DNA of 64,000 nt from Sneathiella sp. HT1-7 (lineage in GTDB: Bacteria; Pseudomonadota; Alphaproteobacteria; Sneathiellales; Sneathiellaceae). Both the position numbers and the translations under genes were made by a program. Of this stretch, positions 16,192 through 24,897 are shown piece by piece. The stretch is taken from assembly GCF_020731145.1 (NCBI RefSeq), contig NZ_JAJFZN010000002.1:744001-808000 (forward strand), written 5' to 3'. Under the pieces are notes generated by a model that was not told the DNA's origin, did no database searches, and saw nothing but the letters and a program-made list of their open reading frames with translations. Numbering within the stretch: the first letter of the stretch is position 1; every line of letters starts with the position of its first letter.

Positions 16192-17078
16192 TATCTTTCC
16201 CCTTCAATCATTTTCAGCAGCACCGGGAAATATTCCGCGCCGTATCCGGCCGCGCTTGTTTTTTCCAGCATTTCTTTCGCAAGCTCTCCGGCGGGTGATT
16301 TGATGCCTGCATCTGCCGCCAGTTCAAGCGCATAGGTAATATCCTTGGTGGCATAATCCGTGCCAAACGCGCCAACCGGGAAGGTGCGCGGCAGCATCGC
16401 CTTCTTTACATGGTTGCGGAGCGCGAAGCTGTCCGCAGATCCTTTCGAGAGCGTCTCGACCAGCAGTTCGCGGTCCACTCCTGCGCGCTCCCCGATGGTC
16501 AGCGCCTCGCCGAGCGCGACGACGGACTGGATCAGCAGCATATTGTTCAGGAGCTTGACCACCTGACCCGTCCCCACACCGCCGCAATGGGTGATATCGG
16601 TTGCGGCGGTGGCGAGATAGGGTTGGATTGTCTCGAAGGTATCCTCATCGCTGCCGACCATAATGCTCAAGGTGCCGTCGATGGCGGCCTGCCGGGTACG
16701 GGCGACCGGTGCATCGGCAAAAATCATACCCTTTTCTTCGAGGGCGGCCGCCACCTTTCGCGCGATGGCAACAGGGCAGGTGCTCATATCGACGATGATC
16801 TGGCCTTTGCTCCCATTCTCAAGAAGGCCGTCTGGCCCCAGAATGATTTTTTCCACCTCCGTTCCGCCGGGGAGGGAGAGGAAAATGATATCGGCAGATT
16901 TCGCAAGCTCCGCCAAGGATGGCGCTCGGGTTGCGCCATCTGCTTCCAGCCGCGCGACAGGCCCCTCGGAGATATCGAACACGGTCATGGTGCCGAGGTC
17001 TGCTTTCGTCATATTGCGGCACATGGGCTCGCCCATGACCCCAAGGCCGACAAATCCGAGTGCGTTGTTGTCCGTCAT
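16191..17078 (-). CDS. NAD(P)-dependent beta-hydroxyacid dehydrogenase (HIBADH family)
   Basis: 295 residues. The N-terminal GFVGLGVMGEPMCRNM motif (residues 8-23) is the nucleotide-binding signature of the 3-hydroxyisobutyrate/6-phosphogluconate dehydrogenase family. The substrate-binding segment DAPVARTRQAA (around residue 121) replaces the usual DAPVSGG. The catalytic lysine is expected in GTGQVVKLLNNML (around residue 170). The family oxidises beta-hydroxyacids to semialdehydes, which the aldehyde dehydrogenase encoded upstream could then oxidise to acids. The departure from the SGG motif makes the substrate less predictable. Confidence 0.85.
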   Translation of the reverse strand: MTDNNALGFVGLGVMGEPMCRNMTKADLGTMTVFDISEGPVARLEADGATRAPSLAELAKSADIIFLSLPGGTEVEKIILGPDGLLENGSKGQIIVDMSTCPVAIARKVAAALEEKGMIFADAPVARTRQAAIDGTLSIMVGSDEDTFETIQPYLATAATDITHCGGVGTGQVVKLLNNMLLIQSVVALGEALTIGERAGVDRELLVETLSKGSADSFALRNHVKKAMLPRTFPVGAFGTDYATKDITYALELAADAGIKSPAGELAKEMLEKTSAAGYGAEYFPVLLKMIEGER

Positions 17079-17106
17079 CTTGTTTCCTTATCGTCGGGTG
17101 TTTGTC

Positions 17107-18558
17107 TTAAGTTCCGAGGCCACCAAGATAGATGCTCTTGGTCTGCTGATAGGCGCGGAGGCCTTGAATGCCTTTCTCTCGCCCAAGACCACTTTCTTTA
17201 TAGCCACCGAAGGGCGAAGCGATGCTGAGCTGCTTATAGGTATTGATCCAGATAGTTCCCGCCTTGATCTCACCCGCCACCCGCCAGGCTTTCGTGAGAT
17301 CCTGGCTCCAGATCCCGCAGGCGAGACCGAAGACTGTATCGTTCGCCTGTTCAATGAGATTCTCTTCTGACGTGAAGGGCAGGACGACGAGGACGCTGCC
17401 GAAGATTTCCTCCTGACAAACGGGGGAGCTATGATCCAACCCATCAATGATTGTTGGCAGGTAATAGGCACCGTCGCTATATTCTGGTCCATCAGGGCGC
17501 GTGCCGCCCAGGACAACTCGTCCGCCGTCTTTTTTTGCTATCTCCACATATCTTTCGATCCGCGATCGCTGCGTGTCTGACGCCATGGGGCCGATATTGC
17601 TCTCCTCATCGAGCGGCGGCCCGACTTTCAGTTTTTTCGAGACCGCGACGAGACGGTCCATAAACTCATCATAGATGCTTTGCTCGACGAAGAGGCGGGA
17701 CCCGGCAACGCAGGACTGCCCGCCGGAGCCGAATATGGCCGAAGAAACATCGGCAGCGGCCTTGTCGAGATCGGCATCGGCGAAGACAATGGTCGGCGAT
17801 TTGCCACCAAGCTCCAATATGGTCGGGATAAAGCGGCCCGCTACTGCTTCGGCAATCGCGCGGCCCGCATTGGTGCCACCGGTGAAGGAGACCATGGCGA
17901 GATCGGGGTGATTGATAATCGCTTCGCCAATCGTGTGATCACCGGGGAGCACGCTTAAAAGCCCCTCTGGCAGACCTGCATCGATAAAGGCGCGGGCAAG
18001 CTCGATAGAAACCAATGTTGTGAGTTCCGACGGTTTCAGAATGACGGCATTGCCGGCCGCCAGCGCCGGGGCAATTTTTTGCGCCGCCATAGTGAGGGGG
18101 GAATTCCACGGCGTAATCGCCGCGACGACGCCCAAGGGTTCATGGGTCGTAACGGAGAGATACGGGCCGCGGGGGGGCGGGGCCTCTGCCTCCACCGTTT
18201 CGCAGACGGAGGCGAAATAACGGACAATCCCCGCCGCCGCGCTTACCTGCCCTAGAGATTCTTTCAGTGTTTTGCCATTCTCGGATGTCTGCAATCCGGC
18301 GAGTGTCTCTTTGCGTTCCAGCATTAACTCGGCGGCCTTGAACAGGACGCTGGCCCGTTCATGGGGCGGGCGGGCAAACCAGTTATTTTTTGAAAGTGCC
18401 GCCATCGCCTGAGTGACGGCAAGGTCAACCTGTTCGGTCGATGCCATCCTGATCTCGGTAATGAGGGAACCGTCCGCCGGGTTCGTTACAGCGAGTATTC
18501 CTCCCGCTCCCTGCATCTCTTTCCCGGCAAGCAGCATTGTTTTTTTTATTATTGTCAT
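17107..18558 (-). CDS. NAD(P)-dependent aldehyde dehydrogenase
   Basis: 483 residues, full length for the family. The catalytic cysteine is Cys283 in GQSCVAGSR; the general base glutamate is in LELGGKSPTIV; the coenzyme-binding FTGGTNAGRAIAE segment is also present. ALDH oxidises aldehydes to carboxylic acids. As the first gene of an operon with a beta-hydroxyacid dehydrogenase and an FAD-dependent dicarboxylate-type dehydrogenase, it most likely takes part in step-wise oxidation of a side-chain alcohol or hydroxyacid. It is divergent from the LysR gene at 18667, whose product is the probable regulator. Confidence 0.9.
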   Translation of the reverse strand: MTIIKKTMLLAGKEMQGAGGILAVTNPADGSLITEIRMASTEQVDLAVTQAMAALSKNNWFARPPHERASVLFKAAELMLERKETLAGLQTSENGKTLKESLGQVSAAAGIVRYFASVCETVEAEAPPPRGPYLSVTTHEPLGVVAAITPWNSPLTMAAQKIAPALAAGNAVILKPSELTTLVSIELARAFIDAGLPEGLLSVLPGDHTIGEAIINHPDLAMVSFTGGTNAGRAIAEAVAGRFIPTILELGGKSPTIVFADADLDKAAADVSSAIFGSGGQSCVAGSRLFVEQSIYDEFMDRLVAVSKKLKVGPPLDEESNIGPMASDTQRSRIERYVEIAKKDGGRVVLGGTRPDGPEYSDGAYYLPTIIDGLDHSSPVCQEEIFGSVLVVLPFTSEENLIEQANDTVFGLACGIWSQDLTKAWRVAGEIKAGTIWINTYKQLSIASPFGGYKESGLGREKGIQGLRAYQQTKSIYLGGLGT

Positions 18559-18601
18559 AGTTCCCTCATATCGCTTGCAACAAAAAGACTACATCGCTTC
18601 T

Positions 18602-18643
18602 ATTAATATGATAAATAATAATTTCATGCTTATTGATATGAAT
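18602..18643. promoter_or_regulatory. Candidate LysR operator: direct repeats in the divergent promoter region
   Basis: Between the divergent aldehyde dehydrogenase and LysR genes the sequence is AT-rich and holds two near-identical copies of ATTRATATGAWW: ATTAATATGATA at 18602-18613 and ATTGATATGAAT at 18632-18643. Their starts are 30 bases apart, close to three helical turns. LysR regulators commonly bind repeated AT-rich T-N11-A type boxes in such a divergent region. Assignment is by position and repetition only. Confidence 0.4.
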
Positions 18644-18666
18644 TCTGTATAAATATAGGAGGTGGG

Positions 18667-19581
18667 ATGTATCGGCATTTTCAGGCCTTTGTCGCGGTGG
18701 CGCGGCATCTGCATTTCACCCGCGCGGCAGAGGAAATTCATATCACCCAGCCGTCGCTCTCGCTGCTGATCCGGCAGTTGGAAGAAAGGCTGAACGTCAA
18801 GTTGATCACGCGCAGCACACGGCAGGTCGCCCTGACCGAGATGGGCAAGACCTTTCTGCCGCTTGCCGAAAATGCGGTGAGTGACCTTGAGTCTGCCGTC
18901 CGACATATGAAGGACCTCTCCGATCTTCAGGCGGGTAAGGTGACCGTCGCGGCCTTCCCCTCAGTCGCGGCGAACCAGCTTCCACCGATCCTGGTGGCAT
19001 ACCACCGGCAATATCCGAAGGTGAAGGTGCAGGTTGTCGATGGGATATGGGGAACGGTTGTCGATACAGTGCGCGCCGGCATTGCCGATTTCGGTGTCGG
19101 GTCCGAGCCACCGGAGATGGAGAATCTCTCATTTCAGAAAATCTATGATGACGAGATTATGCTGCTTGCCAAGAAGGACCATCCGCTCGCAGGCAGGAAA
19201 AGCCTTCACTGGCAGGAGATTGACGGGGAAGAGATCGTCGTCCTCTCGGCGGACACGGGTGTTCGCCAGAGCATCGATGCCGCCCTTATGGGCACCGGGA
19301 TAACGCTTAATCCGATTATGGAGCCGGCGCTCGTGCAGACGGCGGCGGCGCTGGTCGTGGCGGGGGCGGGGCTTGGCGTTATTCTCTCCTCTTACCTGAC
19401 TGCGGTGCAGATGGACGGCCTTGTTGCGATCCCGCTTACAAAACCAAATATCCCGCGTCCCGTCGGAATTATCACCCGCCGCAACTGGCAGCTAACTCCC
19501 GCCGCTGAGGTTATGCTGGAGATGGTGGCGGCCAGCCTCAACACAAAAAAAGCCTCCGGAATTTCTTCCGAAGGCTTTTGA
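18667..19581 (+). CDS. LysR family transcriptional regulator
   Basis: 304 residues. The N-terminal winged HTH is unmistakable: FQAFVAVARHLHFTRAAEEI followed by TQPSLSLLIRQLEERLNVKL (to about residue 47). The effector-binding domain (about 90-295) has the two-lobed periplasmic-binding-like fold, with VTVAAFPSVAANQLPPIL and the GIADFGVGSEP segment. The ATG at 18667 has GGAGGTGG directly upstream. Divergent orientation to the aldehyde dehydrogenase operon with a 108-base shared region is the typical autoregulated LysR arrangement, so the operon's substrate or intermediate is the likely effector. Confidence 0.92.
   Translation: MYRHFQAFVAVARHLHFTRAAEEIHITQPSLSLLIRQLEERLNVKLITRSTRQVALTEMGKTFLPLAENAVSDLESAVRHMKDLSDLQAGKVTVAAFPSVAANQLPPILVAYHRQYPKVKVQVVDGIWGTVVDTVRAGIADFGVGSEPPEMENLSFQKIYDDEIMLLAKKDHPLAGRKSLHWQEIDGEEIVVLSADTGVRQSIDAALMGTGITLNPIMEPALVQTAAALVVAGAGLGVILSSYLTAVQMDGLVAIPLTKPNIPRPVGIITRRNWQLTPAAEVMLEMVAASLNTKKASGISSEGF
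19545..19580 (-). terminator. Terminator downstream of tRNA-Asn, overlapping the end of the LysR gene
   Basis: Imperfect inverted repeat (AAAAGCCTCCGGAA at 19548-19561 against TTCCGAAGGCTTTT at 19566-19579, one mismatch). Read on the minus strand it ends in seven T residues, which places a proper terminator four bases after the tRNA-Asn 3' end. On the plus strand the T tract is only four bases, so it may also slow LysR transcription. Confidence 0.75.
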
Positions 19582-19583
19582 AT

Positions 19584-19659
19584 TGGCTCCCCGAGCAGGA
19601 CTCGAACCTGCGACAGGCTGATTAACAGTCAGCTGCTCTACCAACTGAGCTATCGGGGA
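19584..19659 (-). tRNA. tRNA-Asn (GTT)
   Basis: A 76-base cloverleaf on the minus strand with a 7-bp acceptor stem (TCCCCGA/TCGGGGA), D-loop AGTTGGTA, anticodon loop CTGTTAA giving anticodon GTT, T-loop TTCGAGT and an encoded CCA end at 19584-19586. All stems pair. It is followed by a terminator. Confidence 0.97.
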
Positions 19660-19777
19660 TCAGGGCCCGAATTATATCGGGTTGGCGGCTTATAGCAATT
19701 GCGATTACCCCTGCCAAGCCTTGATTTACCAAATCGGCAAAAAATTTGCCTATATCCGGTCTGAGAGTAGGCCAGCG

Positions 19778-19969
19778 TTAATCCTGTCCGTGCGCGGCGG
19801 AGATTTTCTTGTCCGTATTATACTGGCTCAGCGCATAGACAGCCCAGATCGCAGCGGGAATCCAGCCGATCAATGTGATTTGCAGGATCAGACAGATAAT
19901 CCCCTGAAACGGCTTGCCAATGGTGAAGAAAACCAGAAACGGCAAGATAAGCGCGATAATCAGTCTCAT
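19778..19969 (-). CDS. YqaE/Pmp3 family small membrane protein
   Basis: 63 residues from ATG 19969, preceded by AGGGAG at suitable distance. Two membrane helices are visible (LIIALILPFLVFFTIG and IICLILQITLIGWIPAAIWAVYAL), with the family motif LPFLVFF-x-x-G and the W-x-P-A-x-x-W-A segment of Pmp3/YqaE/UPF0057 proteins. These small proteins affect membrane potential and ion tolerance in yeast and plants; the bacterial role is poorly defined. The gene stands alone between the two tRNA genes. Confidence 0.85.
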   Translation of the reverse strand: MRLIIALILPFLVFFTIGKPFQGIICLILQITLIGWIPAAIWAVYALSQYNTDKKISAAHGQD

Positions 19970-20171
19970 GACAACTCCCTTGAATAATAATACTGCAGCG
20001 CAGCTTACCCAACATCGTGCTGCTTGGCAAATGAAGGCGGCGGGGAAAGTAGTAATTTTCCGGGCTTGGCGGCCTTCGGCTTGCGGCGGTGCAGCGCATC
20101 TGGCGGCACCACAATCAGGACGCGGAAAGCCGCGCATCTGTGAGATATTCAGCGTAAAATTCGGGAAAAAT

Positions 20172-20245
20172 TGGAGGCCTGGACCGGAATCGAACCGGTG
20201 TACACGGATTTGCAATCCGCTGCGTCACCACTCCGCCACCAGGCC
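20172..20245 (-). tRNA. tRNA-Cys (GCA)
   Basis: A 74-base cloverleaf on the minus strand with acceptor stem GGCCTGG/CCAGGCC, anticodon loop TTGCAAA giving GCA, T-loop TTCGATT and an encoded CCA end (20172-20174). The intergenic stretch 19970-20171 to its left contains nothing else I can identify. Confidence 0.97.
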
Positions 20246-20349
20246 TCTAAATATGTGGTGTGTTGCTCGAAAGCCTTGGCGTTGTAAGGCTTTCGGCAGG
20301 GAGTGTCAAGCGCAACAATCGGCGCGGCTGGCTGCAGCGGAACAGGGGT

Positions 20350-21288
20350 TCAGGAGGTACCTTTTCCATTCCCTTGGAAATGATCCATCGGGCCATAAAG
20401 CTTTGTGATTTCGGCGAATTCATCCTGGTCGAAGAAGGCGCACGTGCCCTCGGTGAAGCTTTTCGCAACCTCCAGCGTGAAGCGCGCCGCAGCCTCGACA
20501 TCGGTGAGATGGGTCGCACCCGTTGCACAGCCTGCTACCGGCACTTCCGTCGTGATGGCGACACCAACAACCGGGGCTTCCGTCGCGGTGGAGGGCTGCA
20601 GAATGCTGTTCAGGTGATAGAGGCCGTTCCCATAGGGGGTGATGTCCTGCTGGGTGAGTGCAAATACATGCGGCATCTTGCCCGTCACCTGCGCCATGAG
20701 ATCAAGCAGGTCGTCGCTGGTCTTCAGGATATAGCCCGACTTCACGGTCGGGGAGATTGCAAAGCCGCGGTGATTGAGGATCTTGTTGCCCTTGGTCGTA
20801 TCAACGGAGAGGATCGCGTCCATCTCCTTGGAGACTTCCCACTCGTTCTTGATTTCCATCGGGATGGGCGAATCCATAAATGGCACCGGCTTGTGCGGTC
20901 GGGTTGGGGCGTTGGGGCAGATATGGGTGGTGATAATAACATCGCCCGCCACCCGATCGCCCTGCGCCGCCATCTTGCCAAGTTTCGCTGCCGCTGCCAG
21001 CACCGCGAGGGCACCATCGCCGTCAGAGACAAAGCCGATCCGTTCCGGGCGGGCGCCGATGCCGCCGAGTCGACCGATAATGCCGAATGTCGGGGCATCT
21101 CCGCCGCCTGCGCGCCCGTTTGTGCCGGGGATAGTAATGCGGATGAAGTCCGTCGCCCCCTTGTCGGAAGTGGCGCGCTTGATCTCGCACTCGACCTTCC
21201 CGGTTTCTATGAGATAGTCCCGCACCACAGCGCCACTGGCCGATGGTGCATCCAGAAGTTCAAAAATATCAATGATTTGTTTCAGCAT
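20350..21288 (-). CDS. DUF1177 family protein
   Basis: 312 residues. The whole length matches my recollection of DUF1177: the opening MLKQIIDIFELLDAPSASG, THICPNAPTRPHKPVPFM in the middle (around residue 125), and the ending FDQDEFAEITKLYGPMDHFQ. No enzymatic function is established for the family. Conserved His, Asp and Cys residues and glycine-rich loops (IGRLGGIG, ATGATH) suggest an enzyme rather than a structural protein. It lies beside an AroM-LuxR regulator, an AroM protein, a peptide-type ABC transporter, a DUF917 protein and a hydantoinase; from memory such partners recur together in other genomes. A shared catabolic pathway is inferred. Confidence 0.8.
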   Translation of the reverse strand: MLKQIIDIFELLDAPSASGAVVRDYLIETGKVECEIKRATSDKGATDFIRITIPGTNGRAGGGDAPTFGIIGRLGGIGARPERIGFVSDGDGALAVLAAAAKLGKMAAQGDRVAGDVIITTHICPNAPTRPHKPVPFMDSPIPMEIKNEWEVSKEMDAILSVDTTKGNKILNHRGFAISPTVKSGYILKTSDDLLDLMAQVTGKMPHVFALTQQDITPYGNGLYHLNSILQPSTATEAPVVGVAITTEVPVAGCATGATHLTDVEAAARFTLEVAKSFTEGTCAFFDQDEFAEITKLYGPMDHFQGNGKGTS

Positions 21289-21364
21289 GTCTCATATTCT
21301 TTTTGTTACTAAATCCCAGTCTGAAATTTAGACCGCGTGCGCGAAGGTTGAATATGAGGGTGAC

Positions 21365-21370
21365 TACGTA
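21365..21370. promoter_or_regulatory. TACGTA palindrome, candidate regulator site (1 of 3)
   Basis: TACGTA followed by CCTGCGAAA, in the 97-base gap between the DUF1177 start (21288) and the end of the first AroM-LuxR gene (21386), so upstream of DUF1177. Two other intergenic regions of the same cluster hold the same palindrome (22377-22382 and 29827-29832). NarL/FixJ-type HTH proteins often recognise TAC/GTA half sites, which makes this a candidate site for one of the AroM-LuxR regulators. Confidence 0.35.
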
Positions 21371-21385
21371 CCTGCGAAATGTGGA

Positions 21386-22297
21386 CTAGAGCATCAGCAC
21401 CTGACGGATGAGGCCTGAGACTGTGGTAACGCCGAGCTTTTTCATCACCCGGCTGCGGTGGATTTCCACGGTCCGATGGCTGATATCGAGGGTACGGGCG
21501 ATTTCCTTGTTGGAGAGGCCAGCGACCACATTCTCCGCAACTTCAAGTTCACGGCGGGTCAGCTGCGGATAGGCTTGCGCCATCCGCACGGCGAGATTCT
21601 TCTTCTCGCGCGGACGGGTATCGGTCATGGAGTTGAGCTGCATCCGCAGGGAACTACTGAGGATATTGCGTGCGGTGGCAACGGGTTTTCCGCTCTGGGC
21701 GCTGACTTTCCGGGCCATCTCCCCTGAATAGGCCATACTGTACATGACGATGAAGTCGCAGTTCTTGAGGTTGCGCGTTATGTCGTCGATATTCCCGCTC
21801 GGGCCGGGCAGGGTATAGCTGACCGACTGGCGGATCGCTGAACCATGGGTGAAGATATTCTCGGTTCCCTGCAGATCGACGGAATAGATGATACCGACGC
21901 GGCAGCCCACCATGGTGAGGGATTGAACCCAGGATTCTACAATGGTTTGCGCGTTGAGCAAGGGGGTCTTGGTCGTGATTTCATTGCGCAGGCCCGTACT
22001 GACGACAACGATGAAATCGTAATTTTCCTTGTCCAGCCGCTCGCAGAGTGCCGCAATCCGCCGCTCCACAATATCCGCAGAGACGATCTTGTATTCCCCA
22101 TTGGCGAAGCGCGTATGCAGCGTTATCTGGTTGGGCGCCTGAGGAAGGCCGTCAAACTCGGCCGGGTCGATCCCGTCAAGGGCGCCGAACTCCTCGACAA
22201 TGATCTGGGTGTCGAGTTGCCGAATGAGCTGTGGCACGATGTCCGGACGCGGCGCCTGACCGATGGTGACAAAAGCAATTCTCGGCAGCCGTGCCAT
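21386..22297 (-). CDS. AroM-domain / LuxR-type HTH fusion regulator (copy 1)
   Basis: 303 residues from ATG 22297, which has AAGGG six bases upstream and starts right at the domain ([15 protein letters not shown]). Residues 1-215 form an AroM domain (Asp/Glu/hydantoin racemase-like superfamily; shared EEFGALDG motif). Residues 245-303 are a LuxR/FixJ-type HTH ([34 protein letters not shown]). At the two positions where the neighbouring free-standing AroM has cysteine, this protein has serine (Ser100 in VVVSTG, Ser187 in VMYSMA), so racemase chemistry is unlikely and the domain probably serves as ligand sensor. It diverges from the aroM-ABC transporter operon at 22465, its likely target. The function as a one-component regulator is inference. 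Confidence 0.85.
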   Translation of the reverse strand: MARLPRIAFVTIGQAPRPDIVPQLIRQLDTQIIVEEFGALDGIDPAEFDGLPQAPNQITLHTRFANGEYKIVSADIVERRIAALCERLDKENYDFIVVVSTGLRNEITTKTPLLNAQTIVESWVQSLTMVGCRVGIIYSVDLQGTENIFTHGSAIRQSVSYTLPGPSGNIDDITRNLKNCDFIVMYSMAYSGEMARKVSAQSGKPVATARNILSSSLRMQLNSMTDTRPREKKNLAVRMAQAYPQLTRRELEVAENVVAGLSNKEIARTLDISHRTVEIHRSRVMKKLGVTTVSGLIRQVLML

Positions 22298-22376
22298 CTT
22301 TAACCCTTCATGGAAAACATTGTTATATACGCCCCGGCGCGCGGAATTCATGGCGTCCAACATGTGTAAGGGCTTT

Positions 22377-22382
22377 TACGTA
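22377..22382. promoter_or_regulatory. TACGTA palindrome, candidate regulator site (2 of 3)
   Basis: TACGTA followed by TTTAACGAA, in the 167-base divergent region between AroM-LuxR copy 1 and the aroM - ABC transporter operon. The downstream bases resemble those at the third site (TACGTATTTTAGCGA at 29827). It is about 80 bases upstream of the aroM start, a reasonable activator position. Confidence 0.4.
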
Positions 22383-22464
22383 TTTAACGAAACTGTCACA
22401 AGGTTCAAACTTCTCACACTGGATAAAGCGATTTTCAGAAAAATCAGGGGGCGAGTCAATACGC

Positions 22465-23154
22465 ATGGAACAGATACGAGGCAAAAGGCTGGCACTGGTA
22501 ACCATCGGACAGGCGCCCCGGGTTGATATTACCCCGGACATGATGCGCGGCTTCGAAGATACTTACGATATTACCGAGTTTGGCGCCCTTGACGGCATGA
22601 CCCGGGAAGAAGTGGCCGCGCTCGCCCCGAAGGACGGGGAGGAACGGCTGGTAAGTCGTATGGTCGATGGGGAGGAGGTTGTCTGCTCCCACGCTGCGAT
22701 TGAGGCTCGGCTTGCCGATCTGTTCGCTCGTATTGATGCGGATGAGTTCGATGCAATCCTGATGCTGTGTTCGGGCAAGCTGACTGAGGCGAGCCATAAG
22801 CTACCCGTCTTTTCACCTTATGATACACTGAATACCGAAATTGCCGAAAGCCGCGCGCGCGGTGACGTGATAGGCATGATCTCCCCACTGGCTGAGCAGA
22901 TGGAGAAAAATGAGTCCCTGTTCGACAAGCCTGAAGAGGCGCGTTTCGCCCATGTATCGCCCTATGGCGGCGGTGAATTCGAGACGGTGGGCGAGGCGCT
23001 TAACGACACCGACGTCATTATCATGAACTGCATGGGCTTTGACAGCGAGATGGCCGCGAAGGTTGAAAAGGCCGCCGCCGTGCCAACGCTGACCGTTCGG
23101 CAGATTTTCATGAAGCATATCGAACGGGCGCTATCGAAGGATGCTGCGGCCTGA
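22465..23154 (+). CDS. AroM family protein with both racemase-type cysteines
   Basis: 229 residues, ATG 22465; longer in-frame starts add non-homologous sequence. The domain begins [19 protein letters not shown] and contains EFGALDGMTREEV, as in AroM. Cys102 (LMLCSGK) and Cys189 (IMNCMGF) sit at the two positions used as acid/base cysteines in Asp/Glu and hydantoin racemases, so this member could be an active racemase or isomerase, unlike the two HTH-fused relatives flanking the cluster. AroM of E. coli has no clear established function. It is the first gene of the transporter operon (71 bases to the binding-protein gene) and may convert an imported D-configured or cyclic amino-acid derivative; the substrate is unknown. 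Confidence 0.8.
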   Translation: MEQIRGKRLALVTIGQAPRVDITPDMMRGFEDTYDITEFGALDGMTREEVAALAPKDGEERLVSRMVDGEEVVCSHAAIEARLADLFARIDADEFDAILMLCSGKLTEASHKLPVFSPYDTLNTEIAESRARGDVIGMISPLAEQMEKNESLFDKPEEARFAHVSPYGGGEFETVGEALNDTDVIIMNCMGFDSEMAAKVEKAAAVPTLTVRQIFMKHIERALSKDAAA

Positions 23155-23225
23155 ACGCCGTCGCCCGCGTGATCCATAATAATAACGGGAATACTGTGCA
23201 AGAATTCAACCTGGAGGAAGAAAGA

Positions 23226-24833
23226 ATGAAAGACTTAAGCAGACGTAGTTTTGGCCGGCTGGTGAAAGCCTGCGCCGTTGCGGGACTGGCCGTTGCCAGC
23301 CTGGGCGCGGCGATGGAACCGGCGACTGCCTTTGAGCGCGTGGACGGGGGCAAGATTCTCGTTATTGCCGGTCGGCAGCCGGTGTCCACCTTGGACCCGA
23401 GCATTAAATACAACGCGTCCATTCGCAGCCTGCAACAGGCACTTTATGATGCGCTGGTAAAATATGAAGACACCCCGCCGACGGTGAAGCCCTGGCTCGC
23501 CGAGAGCTGGGAATCCAGTGAAGATGGCAAGACATGGACCTTCAATCTGGTCAAAGATGCCAAGTTCCATAGCGGTAATCCGGTTAACGCGGAAGCGATC
23601 AAATACAGCTTCACCCGGACGCTGGAACTTAACAAGGGTCCTGCCTGGATGCTGTCCGACTTCCTGAAGCCCGAAGGGATTGAGGTGGTTGACGACTACA
23701 CTGTAAAATTCAATCTTGAAAAGCCTTATGCGGCGTTTCTGTCCTTCCTGCCTTGGTGGTACATCATGGACCCGGCGGTTGTGAATGCTCATGTTGAGGA
23801 TGATGACTATGGCCAGAAATGGATGACCGAAAATGAAGCCGGAAGCGGCCCCTACAAGCTGAAACGCTTCGATCAGGGCACGCTCTATGAGGTGGAACGG
23901 GTCAAGGATTACTGGAAAGGCGATGGCGGTTCCAATATCGAGGGGATCGTTTACAAGCTGATGCGGGAAACTTCCGCCCAGCGCGCGGCCCTGATGACCG
24001 GCAAAGCGGATATCGTGCTTGATCTTTCTCCTGATGAATTCGATCAGGTGGCCAAAGCCAAGGGCATCAAAACCTCGACCGAGCCAGCCCTGACTGCGTT
24101 TGGCCTGAAGTTCAACACCAAGGGCAAATATATGTCCGACAAAAACCTGCGCAAAGCGGTGGCCTATGCCTTCGATTATGATGCGTTGATTGCTATCTTC
24201 AACGGCAAGGCGGTTCTGCAGACGAGCCCCTTTACCGATGATATCAAGGGCAAGATCGAGGTGCCGGGCATTGCGCGCCATGACATGGAAAAAGCCAAGG
24301 AATATCTGGCGAAATCCCAGTGGCCTGAAGGCGGAATTGAACTTGAATACGTCTATGTTCAGGGTCTCGAGATTGAGCGTTTGATGGGTCTCGTGCTGAT
24401 CGATAATCTGAAGCCGCTCAATATCACCGTGAAAATGGTGCCGCTGACCTGGCCGAACCTGGTTGCCCGTGGATCGAAGCCGGAAACATCGGCAGACATG
24501 ATGGCGATTTTTGCAACGCCGGTTTCTACCGACCCGGATGCAGTGGCCTATCAGTATCACCCCGAATCCTGGGGTAAATACTATGGCTCGCATTTCTACG
24601 ACAATCCGAAGGTTACGGAACTGATCGAGAAGGCCCGCTACACCACTGATTGGGAAGAACGCGCCCCGATGTATGCGGAAATCCAGAAAATGATCGTTGA
24701 GGATCAGCCGGAAATCTTCGGCATGATGCGTAAGCGTCTCATCGCCTACCGCGATTATGTGACGGGTTTCTCCTATACTCCGGTCCGGATGACGTCTGAG
24801 GTTGATTATTACGGCCTCGGTATCGGAAAATAA
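23226..24833 (+). CDS. ABC transporter substrate-binding protein, peptide type (SBP_bac_5), Tat-exported
   Basis: 535 residues from ATG 23226 (GGAGGAAG upstream). The N-terminus has a twin-arginine motif (LSRRSFGRL) ahead of a hydrophobic stretch ending ASLGAA, so Tat export to the periplasm is expected. The mature protein is a class C binding protein of the DppA/OppA family: the LDPSIKYNASIR start, the PWLAESWESSEDGKTWTF signature near residue 95, and KAVAYAFDYDALI around residue 320. The family binds peptides, nickel chelates, opines and similar compounds. The four following genes complete the importer. Ligand inferred from context: a hydantoin-like or D-amino-acid-containing compound. Confidence 0.92.
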   Translation: MKDLSRRSFGRLVKACAVAGLAVASLGAAMEPATAFERVDGGKILVIAGRQPVSTLDPSIKYNASIRSLQQALYDALVKYEDTPPTVKPWLAESWESSEDGKTWTFNLVKDAKFHSGNPVNAEAIKYSFTRTLELNKGPAWMLSDFLKPEGIEVVDDYTVKFNLEKPYAAFLSFLPWWYIMDPAVVNAHVEDDDYGQKWMTENEAGSGPYKLKRFDQGTLYEVERVKDYWKGDGGSNIEGIVYKLMRETSAQRAALMTGKADIVLDLSPDEFDQVAKAKGIKTSTEPALTAFGLKFNTKGKYMSDKNLRKAVAYAFDYDALIAIFNGKAVLQTSPFTDDIKGKIEVPGIARHDMEKAKEYLAKSQWPEGGIELEYVYVQGLEIERLMGLVLIDNLKPLNITVKMVPLTWPNLVARGSKPETSADMMAIFATPVSTDPDAVAYQYHPESWGKYYGSHFYDNPKVTELIEKARYTTDWEERAPMYAEIQKMIVEDQPEIFGMMRKRLIAYRDYVTGFSYTPVRMTSEVDYYGLGIGK

Positions 24834-24843
24834 CGTCGAAACT

Positions 24844-24875
24844 GTTCTGCCGGGTCTATACTGATCCGGCAGAAC
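24844..24875 (+). promoter_or_regulatory. Intercistronic hairpin after the binding-protein gene
   Basis: Perfect 10-base inverted repeat GTTCTGCCGG (24844-24853) / CCGGCAGAAC (24866-24875) with a 12-base loop, lying between the binding-protein stop and the first permease start. There is no T tract, so it is more likely an mRNA-stabilising or partially attenuating hairpin, commonly found after binding-protein genes to raise their expression over the membrane components. Confidence 0.65.
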
Positions 24876-24897
24876 CCTTCAATCCATAGGAGATGTT

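Noticed and set aside
19584-20245. tRNA-Asn or tRNA-Cys as integration site for the AroM island
   Set aside because: No integrase gene and no direct repeat of a tRNA 3' end was seen at 32.6 kb or elsewhere in the window.
23235-24593. A 452-codon minus-strand frame opposite the peptide-binding-protein gene
   Set aside because: Antisense shadow without motifs; the plus strand encodes a complete SBP_bac_5 protein.
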